Assembly: GCF_024128855.1 (NCBI RefSeq) | Contig: NZ_JAMYDV010000007.1 | Location: 1 to 64,000, forward strand | Direction of reading: 5' to 3' | Origin: Rhodovulum tesquicola | GTDB lineage: Bacteria; Pseudomonadota; Alphaproteobacteria; Rhodobacterales; Rhodobacteraceae | Length of the DNA stretch: 64,000 nt | Part shown: in pieces, positions 56,816 to 64,000 of the stretch | Layout: each line of letters starts with the position of its first letter | Numbering within the stretch: the stretch's first letter is position 1 | Notes under the pieces: model-generated | Database searches by the model: none | Told to the model about the DNA's origin: nothing | Seen by the model: only the letters and a program-made list of their open reading frames with translations | Position numbers and translations under genes: made by a program

Positions 56816-56870
56816 GGCGCCGCCAACCGGGGGGCCGATGGCCGCCCGCCACTACGGGAGAGAAAGATCC

Positions 56871-57944
56871 ATGAACCGCAGAACATTGCTTGCCTCTGCC
56901 GCCTTCGCTTTGGGCCTTGCCGGGGCCGCCGCGGCCCAGGACCGGGTCAAGGTCGGCTTCGTCTATGTCGGCCCGATCGGCGATGGCGGCTGGACCTATG
57001 AACATGACAAGGGGCGCCTGGCCGTCGAGGCGCATTTCGGCGATGCGGTGGAAACGGTCTACCAGGAAAGCGTGCCCGAAGGCGCCGATGCGGAACGGGT
57101 GATGACGCAGATGGCGCTGTCGGGCGCTGATCTGATCTTTGCCACCTCGTTCGGGTTCATGGATCCGGTGATCAACGTCGCGCAGAAATTCCCCGATGTG
57201 AAGTTCGAGCATGCCACCGGCTACAAGCGCGCGGACAATGTCAGCACCTATTCCGCCCGCTTCTACGAAGGCCGCGCTGTGCAGGGACTGATCGCCGGGC
57301 ACATGACGGAATCGAACATCATCGGCTATATCGCCTCCTACCCGATCCCCGAGGTCGTCCGCGGCATCAACTCGGCCTTCATCCATGCCAGGAAGGTGAA
57401 TCCGGACGTCCAGTTCAAGGTGATCTGGGCCTATACATGGTTCGACCCTGCCAAGGAGGCCGACGCGGCAACCGCCCTCATCGAACAGGGGGCGGATGTG
57501 ATCCTGCAGCACACAGACTCGACCGCGCCGCAGGCCGCAGCCGAGCGGGCGGGCAATGTCTATACCTTCGGGCAGGCCTCCGACATGATCGAATACGCGC
57601 CGAAGCCTCGAATCTCCTCGATCATCGACAATTGGGCACCCTATTACATCGAGCGGGTGCAGGCTGTGATCGACGGCACCTGGGAAAGCGTGGACACATG
57701 GGACGGCATCGCCCCGGGCATGGTCGGGATCGGCGAGATCACGGAGGCGGTGCCTGCCGAGGTCAAGGCCGAGGCCGAAGCGCTGATCGCGGCGATGGCG
57801 AGCGGAGAGTACCATCCCTTTACCGGCCCGCTGAACCGGCAGGACGGCACGCCCTGGCTGGCCGAGGGCGAGGTGGCGGATGATGGCACGCTTCTGGGCA
57901 TGAACTTCTATGTCGAGGGGCTGACGGGCACGGTTCCGCAATAG
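56871..57944 (+). CDS. BMP-family substrate-binding lipoprotein-like protein
   Basis: The periplasmic binding protein of the transporter (357 residues). It has a signal peptide ending in GAAAAQ with no lipobox Cys, so it is a free periplasmic protein. VKVGFVYVGPIGDGGWTYEHDKG at the start of the mature part is the BMP (basic membrane protein, PnrA-like) signature. LIFATSFGFMDPVINVAQKFPDVKFEHATG follows near residue 90. GGGAGAG precedes the ATG. Family members bind purine nucleosides or related ligands; the exact ligand is not visible. Confidence 0.92.
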   Translation: MNRRTLLASAAFALGLAGAAAAQDRVKVGFVYVGPIGDGGWTYEHDKGRLAVEAHFGDAVETVYQESVPEGADAERVMTQMALSGADLIFATSFGFMDPVINVAQKFPDVKFEHATGYKRADNVSTYSARFYEGRAVQGLIAGHMTESNIIGYIASYPIPEVVRGINSAFIHARKVNPDVQFKVIWAYTWFDPAKEADAATALIEQGADVILQHTDSTAPQAAAERAGNVYTFGQASDMIEYAPKPRISSIIDNWAPYYIERVQAVIDGTWESVDTWDGIAPGMVGIGEITEAVPAEVKAEAEALIAAMASGEYHPFTGPLNRQDGTPWLAEGEVADDGTLLGMNFYVEGLTGTVPQ

Positions 57945-58071
57945 GGCGGGCCGGGTCGGGGGCGCTGCCCCCGCCGCCGCTGGCGCGGCGGCTCCCCCGG
58001 GATATTTCGGGCCAGAAGAAGACGCGCGGCGGGGCTTTGGCTTTGCCGCGCGCTTGCGTTATGTGGGGGGC

Positions 58072-59148
58072 ATGGACACGGATTTCATCGTGATCGGCGG
58101 CGGGATCGCCGGGGTGTCGGTCGGCGCGCGGCTGTCCGAACTGGGGCGCGTGGCGCTGGCCGAGGCCGAGGCGGGGCTGGGTTATCACGCCTCAGGGCGG
58201 TCGGCGGCGCTGTTCGACATGTGCCTGGGCGCGCCGCCCATCGTGGCGCTGAACCGGGCGAGCCATGCCGAGCATGCCGCAATGGGCGGCCTGTCCGGGC
58301 GCGGCCTGATGGTTGTCGGCCGCGCCGAGGATGCCGCAGCCTTCGCGCGCGATGAGGCGCATATGGCGCTGGAGCGCCTGTCGCCGGAGGAGGCGCGGGC
58401 GCGCATGCCGGTGCTGAACCCCGAGACCGTGGCCTTTGCCGGGTTCAACGCCGAGGCCTGGGATCTGGACACCGACCGGCTGATCCAGGCTCAGGCCCGC
58501 GAGATCCAGGGCAATGGCGGCACGGTCACCACCGGGGCGCGGGTTACGGCGATTGCGCGGGTTGCGACGGGCTGGCGGGTCGAGACCGCCAAGGGGCCGG
58601 TCGAGGGGCGCGTTCTGGTCAATGCCGCGGGCGCCTGGGTGGACGCGGTGGCGCGGATGGCGGGGGTGGCGCCCCTGGGGTTCACTCCCATGCGCCGGTC
58701 GATGGCGCGGCTGCCTGCACCGGGGGGCCATGATCTGCGCGGCTGGCCGATGGTGGTGGGCGCGGGCGAGCGGTGGTATTGCAAGCCCGATGCCGGGAAG
58801 TTGCTGGTCTCGCCTGCCGAGGAGGATCCGATGGCGCCCCATGACGCCTTTGCCGATGACATGGTGCTGGCCGAAGGTCTGGCGCGCTACGAGGAGATGG
58901 TGACAGAACCCGTCACCCGGGTCGAGACGAACTGGGCCGGGCTGCGAACCTTTGCGCCCGACCGGCTATTGGTGATCGGCTTCGATCCGGCCGAGCCCGC
59001 GTTTTTCTGGCAGGCGGGTCAGGGCGGCGTCGGGTTCCAGACCGCGCCTGCGGCCAGCCGCCTGGCGGCCGATCAGGTGGCCGGGCGCGCGCCCGGGATC
59101 GGGGCGGAGCTTGCCGCCGCCTTCAGCCCCGGGCGGTTCGCACGATGA
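58072..59148 (+). CDS. FAD-dependent amine/D-amino-acid oxidase
   Basis: A 358-residue DAO-family flavoprotein. FIVIGGGIAGVSVGARLSELG at residues 5-25 is the FAD-binding fold, and the C-terminal LLVIGFDPAEPAFFWQAGQGGVGFQTAPA block covers the flavin. It resembles glycine/D-amino acid or sarcosine oxidase-like enzymes; the substrate cannot be deduced. The start at 58072 was chosen just before the flavin fold. Its stop overlaps the start of the DUF938 gene. Confidence 0.88.
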   Translation: MDTDFIVIGGGIAGVSVGARLSELGRVALAEAEAGLGYHASGRSAALFDMCLGAPPIVALNRASHAEHAAMGGLSGRGLMVVGRAEDAAAFARDEAHMALERLSPEEARARMPVLNPETVAFAGFNAEAWDLDTDRLIQAQAREIQGNGGTVTTGARVTAIARVATGWRVETAKGPVEGRVLVNAAGAWVDAVARMAGVAPLGFTPMRRSMARLPAPGGHDLRGWPMVVGAGERWYCKPDAGKLLVSPAEEDPMAPHDAFADDMVLAEGLARYEEMVTEPVTRVETNWAGLRTFAPDRLLVIGFDPAEPAFFWQAGQGGVGFQTAPAASRLAADQVAGRAPGIGAELAAAFSPGRFAR

Positions 59149-59810
59149 GCCGGCGGTTGGACCTGCCCGACAGCGCCTCGATGGCGCGGCCCGGCGCGGA
59201 TGGGCGGATGCACGCGCCGTCCGCCGCGCGCAATGCCGAGGCGATCTGCGCGGTGATCGCCGCGCGGGGGCCGCAGGCGGGCCGCGCGCTGGAGATCGCC
59301 TCCGGCACGGGCGAGCATGCGGCGCGGATCGCGGCGGCGCTGCCCGGGCTGCACTGGCAGCCCACGGAGATCGACCCCGCGCGGCGGGCCAGCATCGACG
59401 CCTGGGCCGCCCATGCGGGGCTGGCGAACATCCGGCCCGCCATCGCGCTGGATGCCTGTGCGCCGGGCTGGGGGGCGGAGCAGGCGGGGCAGGACCTGAT
59501 CTTTGCCAGCAACATCCTGCATCTGATAGGCCATGCCGAGGCCGAGACTCTGGTGCGCGAGGCGGGCGCCGCGCTGGCGCCGGGGGGGGTGCTGATGATC
59601 TACGGCCCGTTCCGCCGCGACGACGGGTTCGCCAGCGCGGGGGATGCGGCCTTTCACGCCAGCCTCGTCGCGCAGGATCCGGCCATCGGCTACAAGTCGG
59701 TCGCCGAGGTCCTTGGCTGGATGCGGGCGGCGGGCCTGGAGGTCGAAGCGCCCGTCGAGATGCCTGCGAACAACCTGACCCTGATCGCCGCAAGGCCCCC
59801 CGCGGTTTGA
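59145..59810 (+). CDS. DUF938 methyltransferase-like protein
   Basis: A 221-residue DUF938 protein with a class I methyltransferase fold. MHAPSAARNAEAICAVI near the start and ALEIASGTGEHAARIAAALP near residue 50 (the S-adenosylmethionine loop) are characteristic, followed by WQPTEIDP and FASNILHLIGHAEAE. Function is unknown. It overlaps the oxidase gene by four bases. Confidence 0.9.
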   Translation: MSRRLDLPDSASMARPGADGRMHAPSAARNAEAICAVIAARGPQAGRALEIASGTGEHAARIAAALPGLHWQPTEIDPARRASIDAWAAHAGLANIRPAIALDACAPGWGAEQAGQDLIFASNILHLIGHAEAETLVREAGAALAPGGVLMIYGPFRRDDGFASAGDAAFHASLVAQDPAIGYKSVAEVLGWMRAAGLEVEAPVEMPANNLTLIAARPPAV

Positions 59811-59879
59811 CCCGGGTCAAGGCGGGGCCGCGGGAAACCTGGTGTGAGGGACATGATTTTTGAACCCAAGGAGACAGGC

Positions 59880-60236
59880 ATGGACTGGACTGCGAAACGC
59901 GACACGACCAAGGATCAGCTCAAGCGGCTGAACAAGGCGATCCCCGAGGCGACCAAGGCGTTCGGGGCGCTGGGCAAGGCGGTGAAGGAGGGCGGCGAGC
60001 TCGATTTCAAGACCAAGGAATTCATTGCGCTGGGAATCGCCATCGGGCTGCGCTGCGAGGCCTGCATCGTGCTTCACATGGAGGCGCTCGTGCGCGTAGG
60101 TGCAAGCCGCGAGGAAGTCGGCGACGTGCTGGCCATGGCGATCCAGATGGGCGGTGGGCCGGCGATGATGTATGCGGCCGCGGCCATGGAATGCTATGAC
60201 CAGTTGATCGAGGAGAAGGCGCAGGCGGCCGAATAG
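59880..60236 (+). CDS. Carboxymuconolactone decarboxylase/AhpD-like protein
   Basis: A 118-residue single-domain protein of the CMD/AhpD family. DFKTKEFIALGIAIGLRCEACIVLHMEALVRVGAS contains CEACIVLH, the CxxC-type pair and His typical of redox-active AhpD-like members. AAGGAGACAGGC precedes the ATG at 59880. A thiol peroxidase-supporting or general redox role is likely but not specific. Confidence 0.9.
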   Translation: MDWTAKRDTTKDQLKRLNKAIPEATKAFGALGKAVKEGGELDFKTKEFIALGIAIGLRCEACIVLHMEALVRVGASREEVGDVLAMAIQMGGGPAMMYAAAAMECYDQLIEEKAQAAE

Positions 60237-60343
60237 GCCGCCTGTCGGCCTCCCGGCTGGCCCGGCCGGGAGGCTGCACCGTCGCTGTTGCCTGAACCGC
60301 GGGTTGGGCATACCCTTTCGCTGTCCGCAGCCCGAAGGGAACC

Positions 60344-60787
60344 ATGCCCATGCCCCGCCTTGTCCCGACCGCCCTGCTTTTCGCTCTGGTCGCCGGGGCG
60401 GCGGGGGCGGCCGGTCATTACAGCCTTGAAGGCCGCTTTGTCGCCGGGTGGGACGGAAACGGCGATGGCGTCGTGACGCTGGCCGAGATCATGCGGATCC
60501 CGCTCGCGGTGTTCGCCCGGTTCGACCTGGACGGCAACGGCGTTCTGGACCCGCGCGAGACCGCGCGCTTCGACGCCGCAAGACAGGCCGATCTGCGGGC
60601 TGTCGGCGGCCGCACCGGCCCCGAGATCGCGCGCCTTGCCGCCGGGCTGAGGCTGAAGCGCAATGACATCGACGGCAATGGCCGGATCAGCCGGGACGAG
60701 TTCCGGCTGGGCGGTGCGGACTGGCTGGCGCTGCTGGACCGCAATGGCGACGGGGTGGTCAGCGCGGCCGATTTCGTCCCGCGCTGA
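60344..60787 (+). CDS. EF-hand calcium-binding protein, exported
   Basis: A 147-residue protein with an N-terminal signal peptide (LVPTALLFALVAGAAGAAG). It has four EF-hand loops: DGNGDGVVTLAE (near 38), DLDGNGVLDPRE (near 62), DIDGNGRISRDE (near 108) and DRNGDGVVSAAD (near 132). All four keep the Asp/Asn ligands at loop positions 1, 3 and 5, and three end in the usual Glu. A periplasmic calcium sensor or buffer is the natural reading. Confidence 0.9.
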   Translation: MPMPRLVPTALLFALVAGAAGAAGHYSLEGRFVAGWDGNGDGVVTLAEIMRIPLAVFARFDLDGNGVLDPRETARFDAARQADLRAVGGRTGPEIARLAAGLRLKRNDIDGNGRISRDEFRLGGADWLALLDRNGDGVVSAADFVPR

Positions 60788-60791
60788 CCCG

Positions 60792-63290
60792 TCAGCCATC
60801 GGCGCGGATACGCGCGTTCGCGGGATCGTGCGGGCTATCCTCGACGATCTCGGCGGGCCAGAGGCTGTCGAACATGCGGACCTGCAACCGGGTGCCTGGC
60901 ACCGCCAGATCGGGGCGCACATAGCCCATGCCGATCGACTTGCCGAAGGCCACGGAATACCCGCCCGAGGTCAGCCGCCCGACCCGCGCCGCGCCGTGAT
61001 ACAGCGCCTCGCGGCCCCAGGGGTCGGCATCGTCGGGTCCGTCGATCAGGAGGGTCACGCATTTGCTGCGGATGCCCGTGGCGGCCATCGCCGCCTTGCC
61101 GTGGAAGTCCTTGGACAGGTCCACGAAGCGGTCGAGCCCGGCTTCCAGCGGGGTTGCGTCGCGGCCAAGCTCGGTGCCGAAGGCGCGGTAGGATTTTTCC
61201 TGCCTCAGCCAGTTCTGCGCCCGCGCGCCGACCGGCGCCATGCCGTGCCTTTCGCCCGCCTCCATCAGCAGATCCCACAGATAGGTCTGCATCTCTATTG
61301 GGTGATGCAGCTCCCAGCCAAGCTCGCCGGTATAGGCCACCCGCAGCGCGCGGACCGGGCACATGCCCAGTTCGATATCGCGCGCGGACAGCCACGGGAA
61401 ACGCCTGTTCGACAGGACCGTGGCGGGGTCGGCATCGCGCACGACATCGTTCAGGATCGCCCGTGCATTCGGCCCCGCCAGCGCGAAGACGCCCCATTGG
61501 GTCGAGACGTCGTGAATGTCGATCCAGCCGAAGTCGGCGCGCTTGTCCTCGGCGGCCTTGACCAGGAAATCGTGGTCATAGGCCTGCCACGCCCCGGCGG
61601 AGACGAGGTAGTATTCGTGCTCGGACAGCCGCACGATGGTATACTCTGTCCGCACCGTCCCCGCCGAACTCAGCGCGTAGGTCAGGTTGACCCGGCCCAC
61701 CCTGGACAGGGCGTTGCAGGTGAACCAGTCGAGGAACGCGGTCGCGCCGGGGCCGCGCACCAGATGCTTGGTGAAGGCGGTGGCATCGATCAGCCCGGCG
61801 CGTTCGCGGATCGCCTTGGCCTCATAGGCGGCATGGGTCCACCAGCCGCCCCGGCGGAAGCTGCGGGCATCGTGGTCGAATGTCGCGGGCGCGTCCTCGG
61901 GGCCGTAATAATTGGGCCGCTCCCAGCCGTTGACCTGCCCGAACTGCGCGCCAAGGCGTTTCTGCCGGTCATAGGCGGGCGAGGTGCGCAGCGGACGGCA
62001 GGCGGGCCGTTCCTCGTCGGGATGGTGCAGGATGAAGACATGCTCATACGCCTCTTCGTTCTTGCGGGCGGCGTATTCGGTCGTCATCCAGCCACCGAAG
62101 CGGCGGGGGTCGAGCGCGCCCATGTCGATCTCGGCCTCGCCCTCGATCATCAGTTGCGCAAGGTAATGCCCCGCCCCACCGGCCGCGGTGATGCCGAAGC
62201 TGAAGCCTTCGGCCAGCCACATGTTGCGCAGGCCCGGCGCGGGGCCGAGCAGCGGGTTGCCATCGGGCGTGTAACAGATCGGGCCGTTGAAATCGTCCTT
62301 CAGCCCGACATGCTCGGAGGACGGGATCCGGTGGATCATCGACATGTATTCCGCCTCGATCCGTTCCAGATCCAGCGGGAACAGGTCGGCGCGGAAGCTG
62401 TCGGGGCAGCCATATTCGAACCGCGCAGGCGCGCCGCGTTCATAGGGGCCGAGAATCCAGCCGCCGCGCTCCTCGCGTACATACCATTTCGCATCGGCAT
62501 CGCGCAGGACCGGGTGCTGGGGATTGCCCGCCTCGCGCCAGGCGACCAGCGCGGGGTCGGGCTCGGTCACGATGAACTGATGCTCGACCGGGATCGCGGG
62601 CGTCTTGATGCCCAGAAGCCGGGCGGTGCGCTGGGCATGGTTGCCGGTGGCGGTGACGACATGCTCGGCACTGATGACCGCCTGTTCGTCGGTCGCGACA
62701 AGGTTCCCGCCCTTCTCGGCCATCCGCGTGACGGTGACCCGCCATTCCGAGCCGGTCCATACATAGCCGTCCACCTGCCACTTGCGCTCGATCACGGCGC
62801 CGAACTGGCGCGCGCCCTTGGCCATGGCCTGCGTGACATCGGCGGGGTTGATGTAGCCGTCCGTGGGATGGAACAGCGCGCCCACCAGATCGTCCGTGCG
62901 CACCAGCGGCCAGCGCGCCTTGATCTGATCGGGTGTCAGCCATTCATAGGGCACGCCGCAGGTTTCGGCGGTGGTGGCGTAGAGCATGTATTCGTCCATG
63001 CGCGCGTCGGTCTGCGCCATGCGCAAATTGCCCACCACGAAGAAACCCGGGTTCAGGCCCGTCTCGGCCTCGAGTCCCTTGTAGAACCGGATCGAGTAGT
63101 CGTGGATATGGGTCGTGGCATAGGACATGTTGAAATAGGGCAGAAGGCCCGCCGCATGCCAGGTGCTGCCCGAGGTCAACTCGTCGCGTTCCAGCAGCAT
63201 CGTGTCCCAGCCCGCCCGGGCCAGATGATAGGCGACCGAGGCACCGACGGCACCGCCGCCGACGACAAGGGCTTTGACATGGGTCGTCAT
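60792..63290 (-). CDS. Dimethylglycine/sarcosine dehydrogenase-like enzyme
   Basis: An 832-residue fusion of an N-terminal DAO-type FAD domain (LVVGGGAVGASVAYHLARAG; the STWHAAGLLP loop near 45) with a C-terminal GcvT aminomethyltransferase domain that binds tetrahydrofolate. The latter has GVFALAGPNARAIL near 610 and RALRVAYTGELGWELHHP near 650. This architecture oxidatively demethylates N-methylated glycines and passes the one-carbon unit to folate. The start at 63290 has GGAG nine bases upstream. It converges on the EF-hand gene four bases away. Confidence 0.92.
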   Translation of the reverse strand: MTTHVKALVVGGGAVGASVAYHLARAGWDTMLLERDELTSGSTWHAAGLLPYFNMSYATTHIHDYSIRFYKGLEAETGLNPGFFVVGNLRMAQTDARMDEYMLYATTAETCGVPYEWLTPDQIKARWPLVRTDDLVGALFHPTDGYINPADVTQAMAKGARQFGAVIERKWQVDGYVWTGSEWRVTVTRMAEKGGNLVATDEQAVISAEHVVTATGNHAQRTARLLGIKTPAIPVEHQFIVTEPDPALVAWREAGNPQHPVLRDADAKWYVREERGGWILGPYERGAPARFEYGCPDSFRADLFPLDLERIEAEYMSMIHRIPSSEHVGLKDDFNGPICYTPDGNPLLGPAPGLRNMWLAEGFSFGITAAGGAGHYLAQLMIEGEAEIDMGALDPRRFGGWMTTEYAARKNEEAYEHVFILHHPDEERPACRPLRTSPAYDRQKRLGAQFGQVNGWERPNYYGPEDAPATFDHDARSFRRGGWWTHAAYEAKAIRERAGLIDATAFTKHLVRGPGATAFLDWFTCNALSRVGRVNLTYALSSAGTVRTEYTIVRLSEHEYYLVSAGAWQAYDHDFLVKAAEDKRADFGWIDIHDVSTQWGVFALAGPNARAILNDVVRDADPATVLSNRRFPWLSARDIELGMCPVRALRVAYTGELGWELHHPIEMQTYLWDLLMEAGERHGMAPVGARAQNWLRQEKSYRAFGTELGRDATPLEAGLDRFVDLSKDFHGKAAMAATGIRSKCVTLLIDGPDDADPWGREALYHGAARVGRLTSGGYSVAFGKSIGMGYVRPDLAVPGTRLQVRMFDSLWPAEIVEDSPHDPANARIRADG

Positions 63291-63563
63291 GGGCCGCGAC
63301 TCCGCTTGCAGCATCCGCATTGCGCCCAGTTACGCAAAATCCCAGACCTGCGGCGAGGTTCATCCGACTTCATGGGGCGCGAAAGCGACGTTGCACCGCA
63401 AGGTTCCGCCGAGCGTTCGTCGCGCCGGAGGTCACGACGACGCTCAGGCAAGGGCCGCGGTCAGCCCCCGGGACGCTATCCCTGGCTTTGGATTGGCAAC
63501 GGGCTCCGACCTGCCGGTGGCAGGAAACAGGAGAACAACAGAACGGGTTCTTTTTTTGAACGG

Positions 63564-64000
63564 TCAAGGGGTCTTCACGACAGGCGGGGTCTGGACCAGT
63601 ACGAATCGGATCGGCAGGAGGTCGTCCGAACTGCGATAAGGCAGTTCGAGTGAGCCTTGGGCCTGGATCTGCTGATCCATATTGGCAGGCCACCCCGCAA
63701 GTGCCAACCCCGCCTCCAGGCTCGGCGGCACATTCTCGCGCATCAGGAACAGGACCGTCTCGCCACCGAACTGCTGCGACGCATGGCCCAGATAGGGTGC
63801 GATACGCCAATCGGGCCGGGCCCGCGCGAGATTTCCGGCGGTGTAGAACTCGGCGACGATGGGCGTTCCGGGCATCGGCGCGATCGTGGCGATCATCTCC
63901 GGCAAGGCCGCGAAATCGACATCGCGCCGGGCGCCGGGCTTGAACCGATCAAAGACAAGGCCGGTGAAGACCAGCGCCGCGATCAGGCCCAGCACAATGT
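63564..64000 (-). CDS. Membrane protein C-terminus (partial at window edge)
   Basis: The frame is open to the right window edge, so the start is outside. The visible 145 residues begin with a membrane helix (VLGLIAALVFTGLVF), then a basic FDRFKPGARRD turn and a non-cytoplasmic domain with no further helix. One last membrane span plus a soluble domain is compatible with ArnT-like glycosyltransferases of the GT-C type, but no diagnostic motif is in view. The stop at 63564 is followed by about 270 bases without a gene before the dehydrogenase start. Confidence 0.6.
   Translation of the reverse strand, partial: IVLGLIAALVFTGLVFDRFKPGARRDVDFAALPEMIATIAPMPGTPIVAEFYTAGNLARARPDWRIAPYLGHASQQFGGETVLFLMRENVPPSLEAGLALAGWPANMDQQIQAQGSLELPYRSSDDLLPIRFVLVQTPPVVKTP

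Overview
The window looks like a GC-rich alphaproteobacterial chromosome, most likely Rhodobacterales. Support for this comes from the CobZ-type aerobic cobalamin pathway, a DUF1489 gene beside nrdJ, a hisS-hisZ-hisG operon, a DUF938 methyltransferase and the overall codon use. No tRNA or rRNA gene was seen.

Layout. 1-2.8 kb is mobile-element debris: an IS66 fragment, a deleted TnsAB-like copy, an IS1182-like tail and a chimeric ORF, followed by an intact tyrosine recombinase. 2.8-26.06 kb is a cobalamin supercluster with four cobalamin riboswitches. These control bluB (lower ligand), a small unknown gene plus cobZ, the DUF1636-cobW-cobN-cobH-I-J-(K)-L-E-M-B-A-F run, and the CbiKMLQO cobalt importer. 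cobO and cobQ follow. cobQ is cut off just before its conserved C-terminal HGLF segment and runs into IS21-like and IS256-like remnants (26.06-27.5 kb).

27.5-36.4 kb is a complete type I-C CRISPR-Cas locus (cas3-cas5-cas8c-cas7-cas4-cas1-cas2) with an array of 14 identical 32-bp repeats and 13 spacers. The 295 bp between cas3 and cas5 appear to hold something extra. A tiny ORF rich in rare Arg codons ends exactly where a degenerate CRISPR repeat begins. The 'spacer' after that repeat matches, over its first ten positions except position 6, a site with a TTC motif just upstream of the tiny ORF's ribosome binding site. This is the organisation of a CRISPR-regulated toxin-antitoxin (CreTA-like) guard and is the main candidate for an undescribed system here.

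36.4-41.6 kb carries a full TnsA/TnsB-like transposase pair with no visible TnsC or TniQ, two hypothetical genes and a large inverted repeat. The truncated TnsAB copy at 125-674 is in the same orientation as the full copy at 37.7-39.3 kb, so the whole cob/CRISPR segment lies between direct repeats.

41.6-64 kb is ordinary chromosome: B12-dependent ribonucleotide reductase nrdJ, DUF1489, hisG-hisZ-hisS, slyX-like, a GT2 glycosyltransferase, dnaE, a VOC protein, a BMP-type nucleoside ABC transporter, an FAD oxidase with a DUF938 protein, a carboxymuconolactone decarboxylase-like protein, an EF-hand protein, a dimethylglycine dehydrogenase-like enzyme and a partial membrane protein at the edge.

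How it works together: cobalt import, corrin synthesis and lower-ligand synthesis share B12 feedback through riboswitches, and nrdJ is an obvious consumer of the cofactor. The truncated cobQ raises the question whether the pathway is still complete. The CRISPR/transposon block appears to be a later insertion between cobQ and nrdJ.
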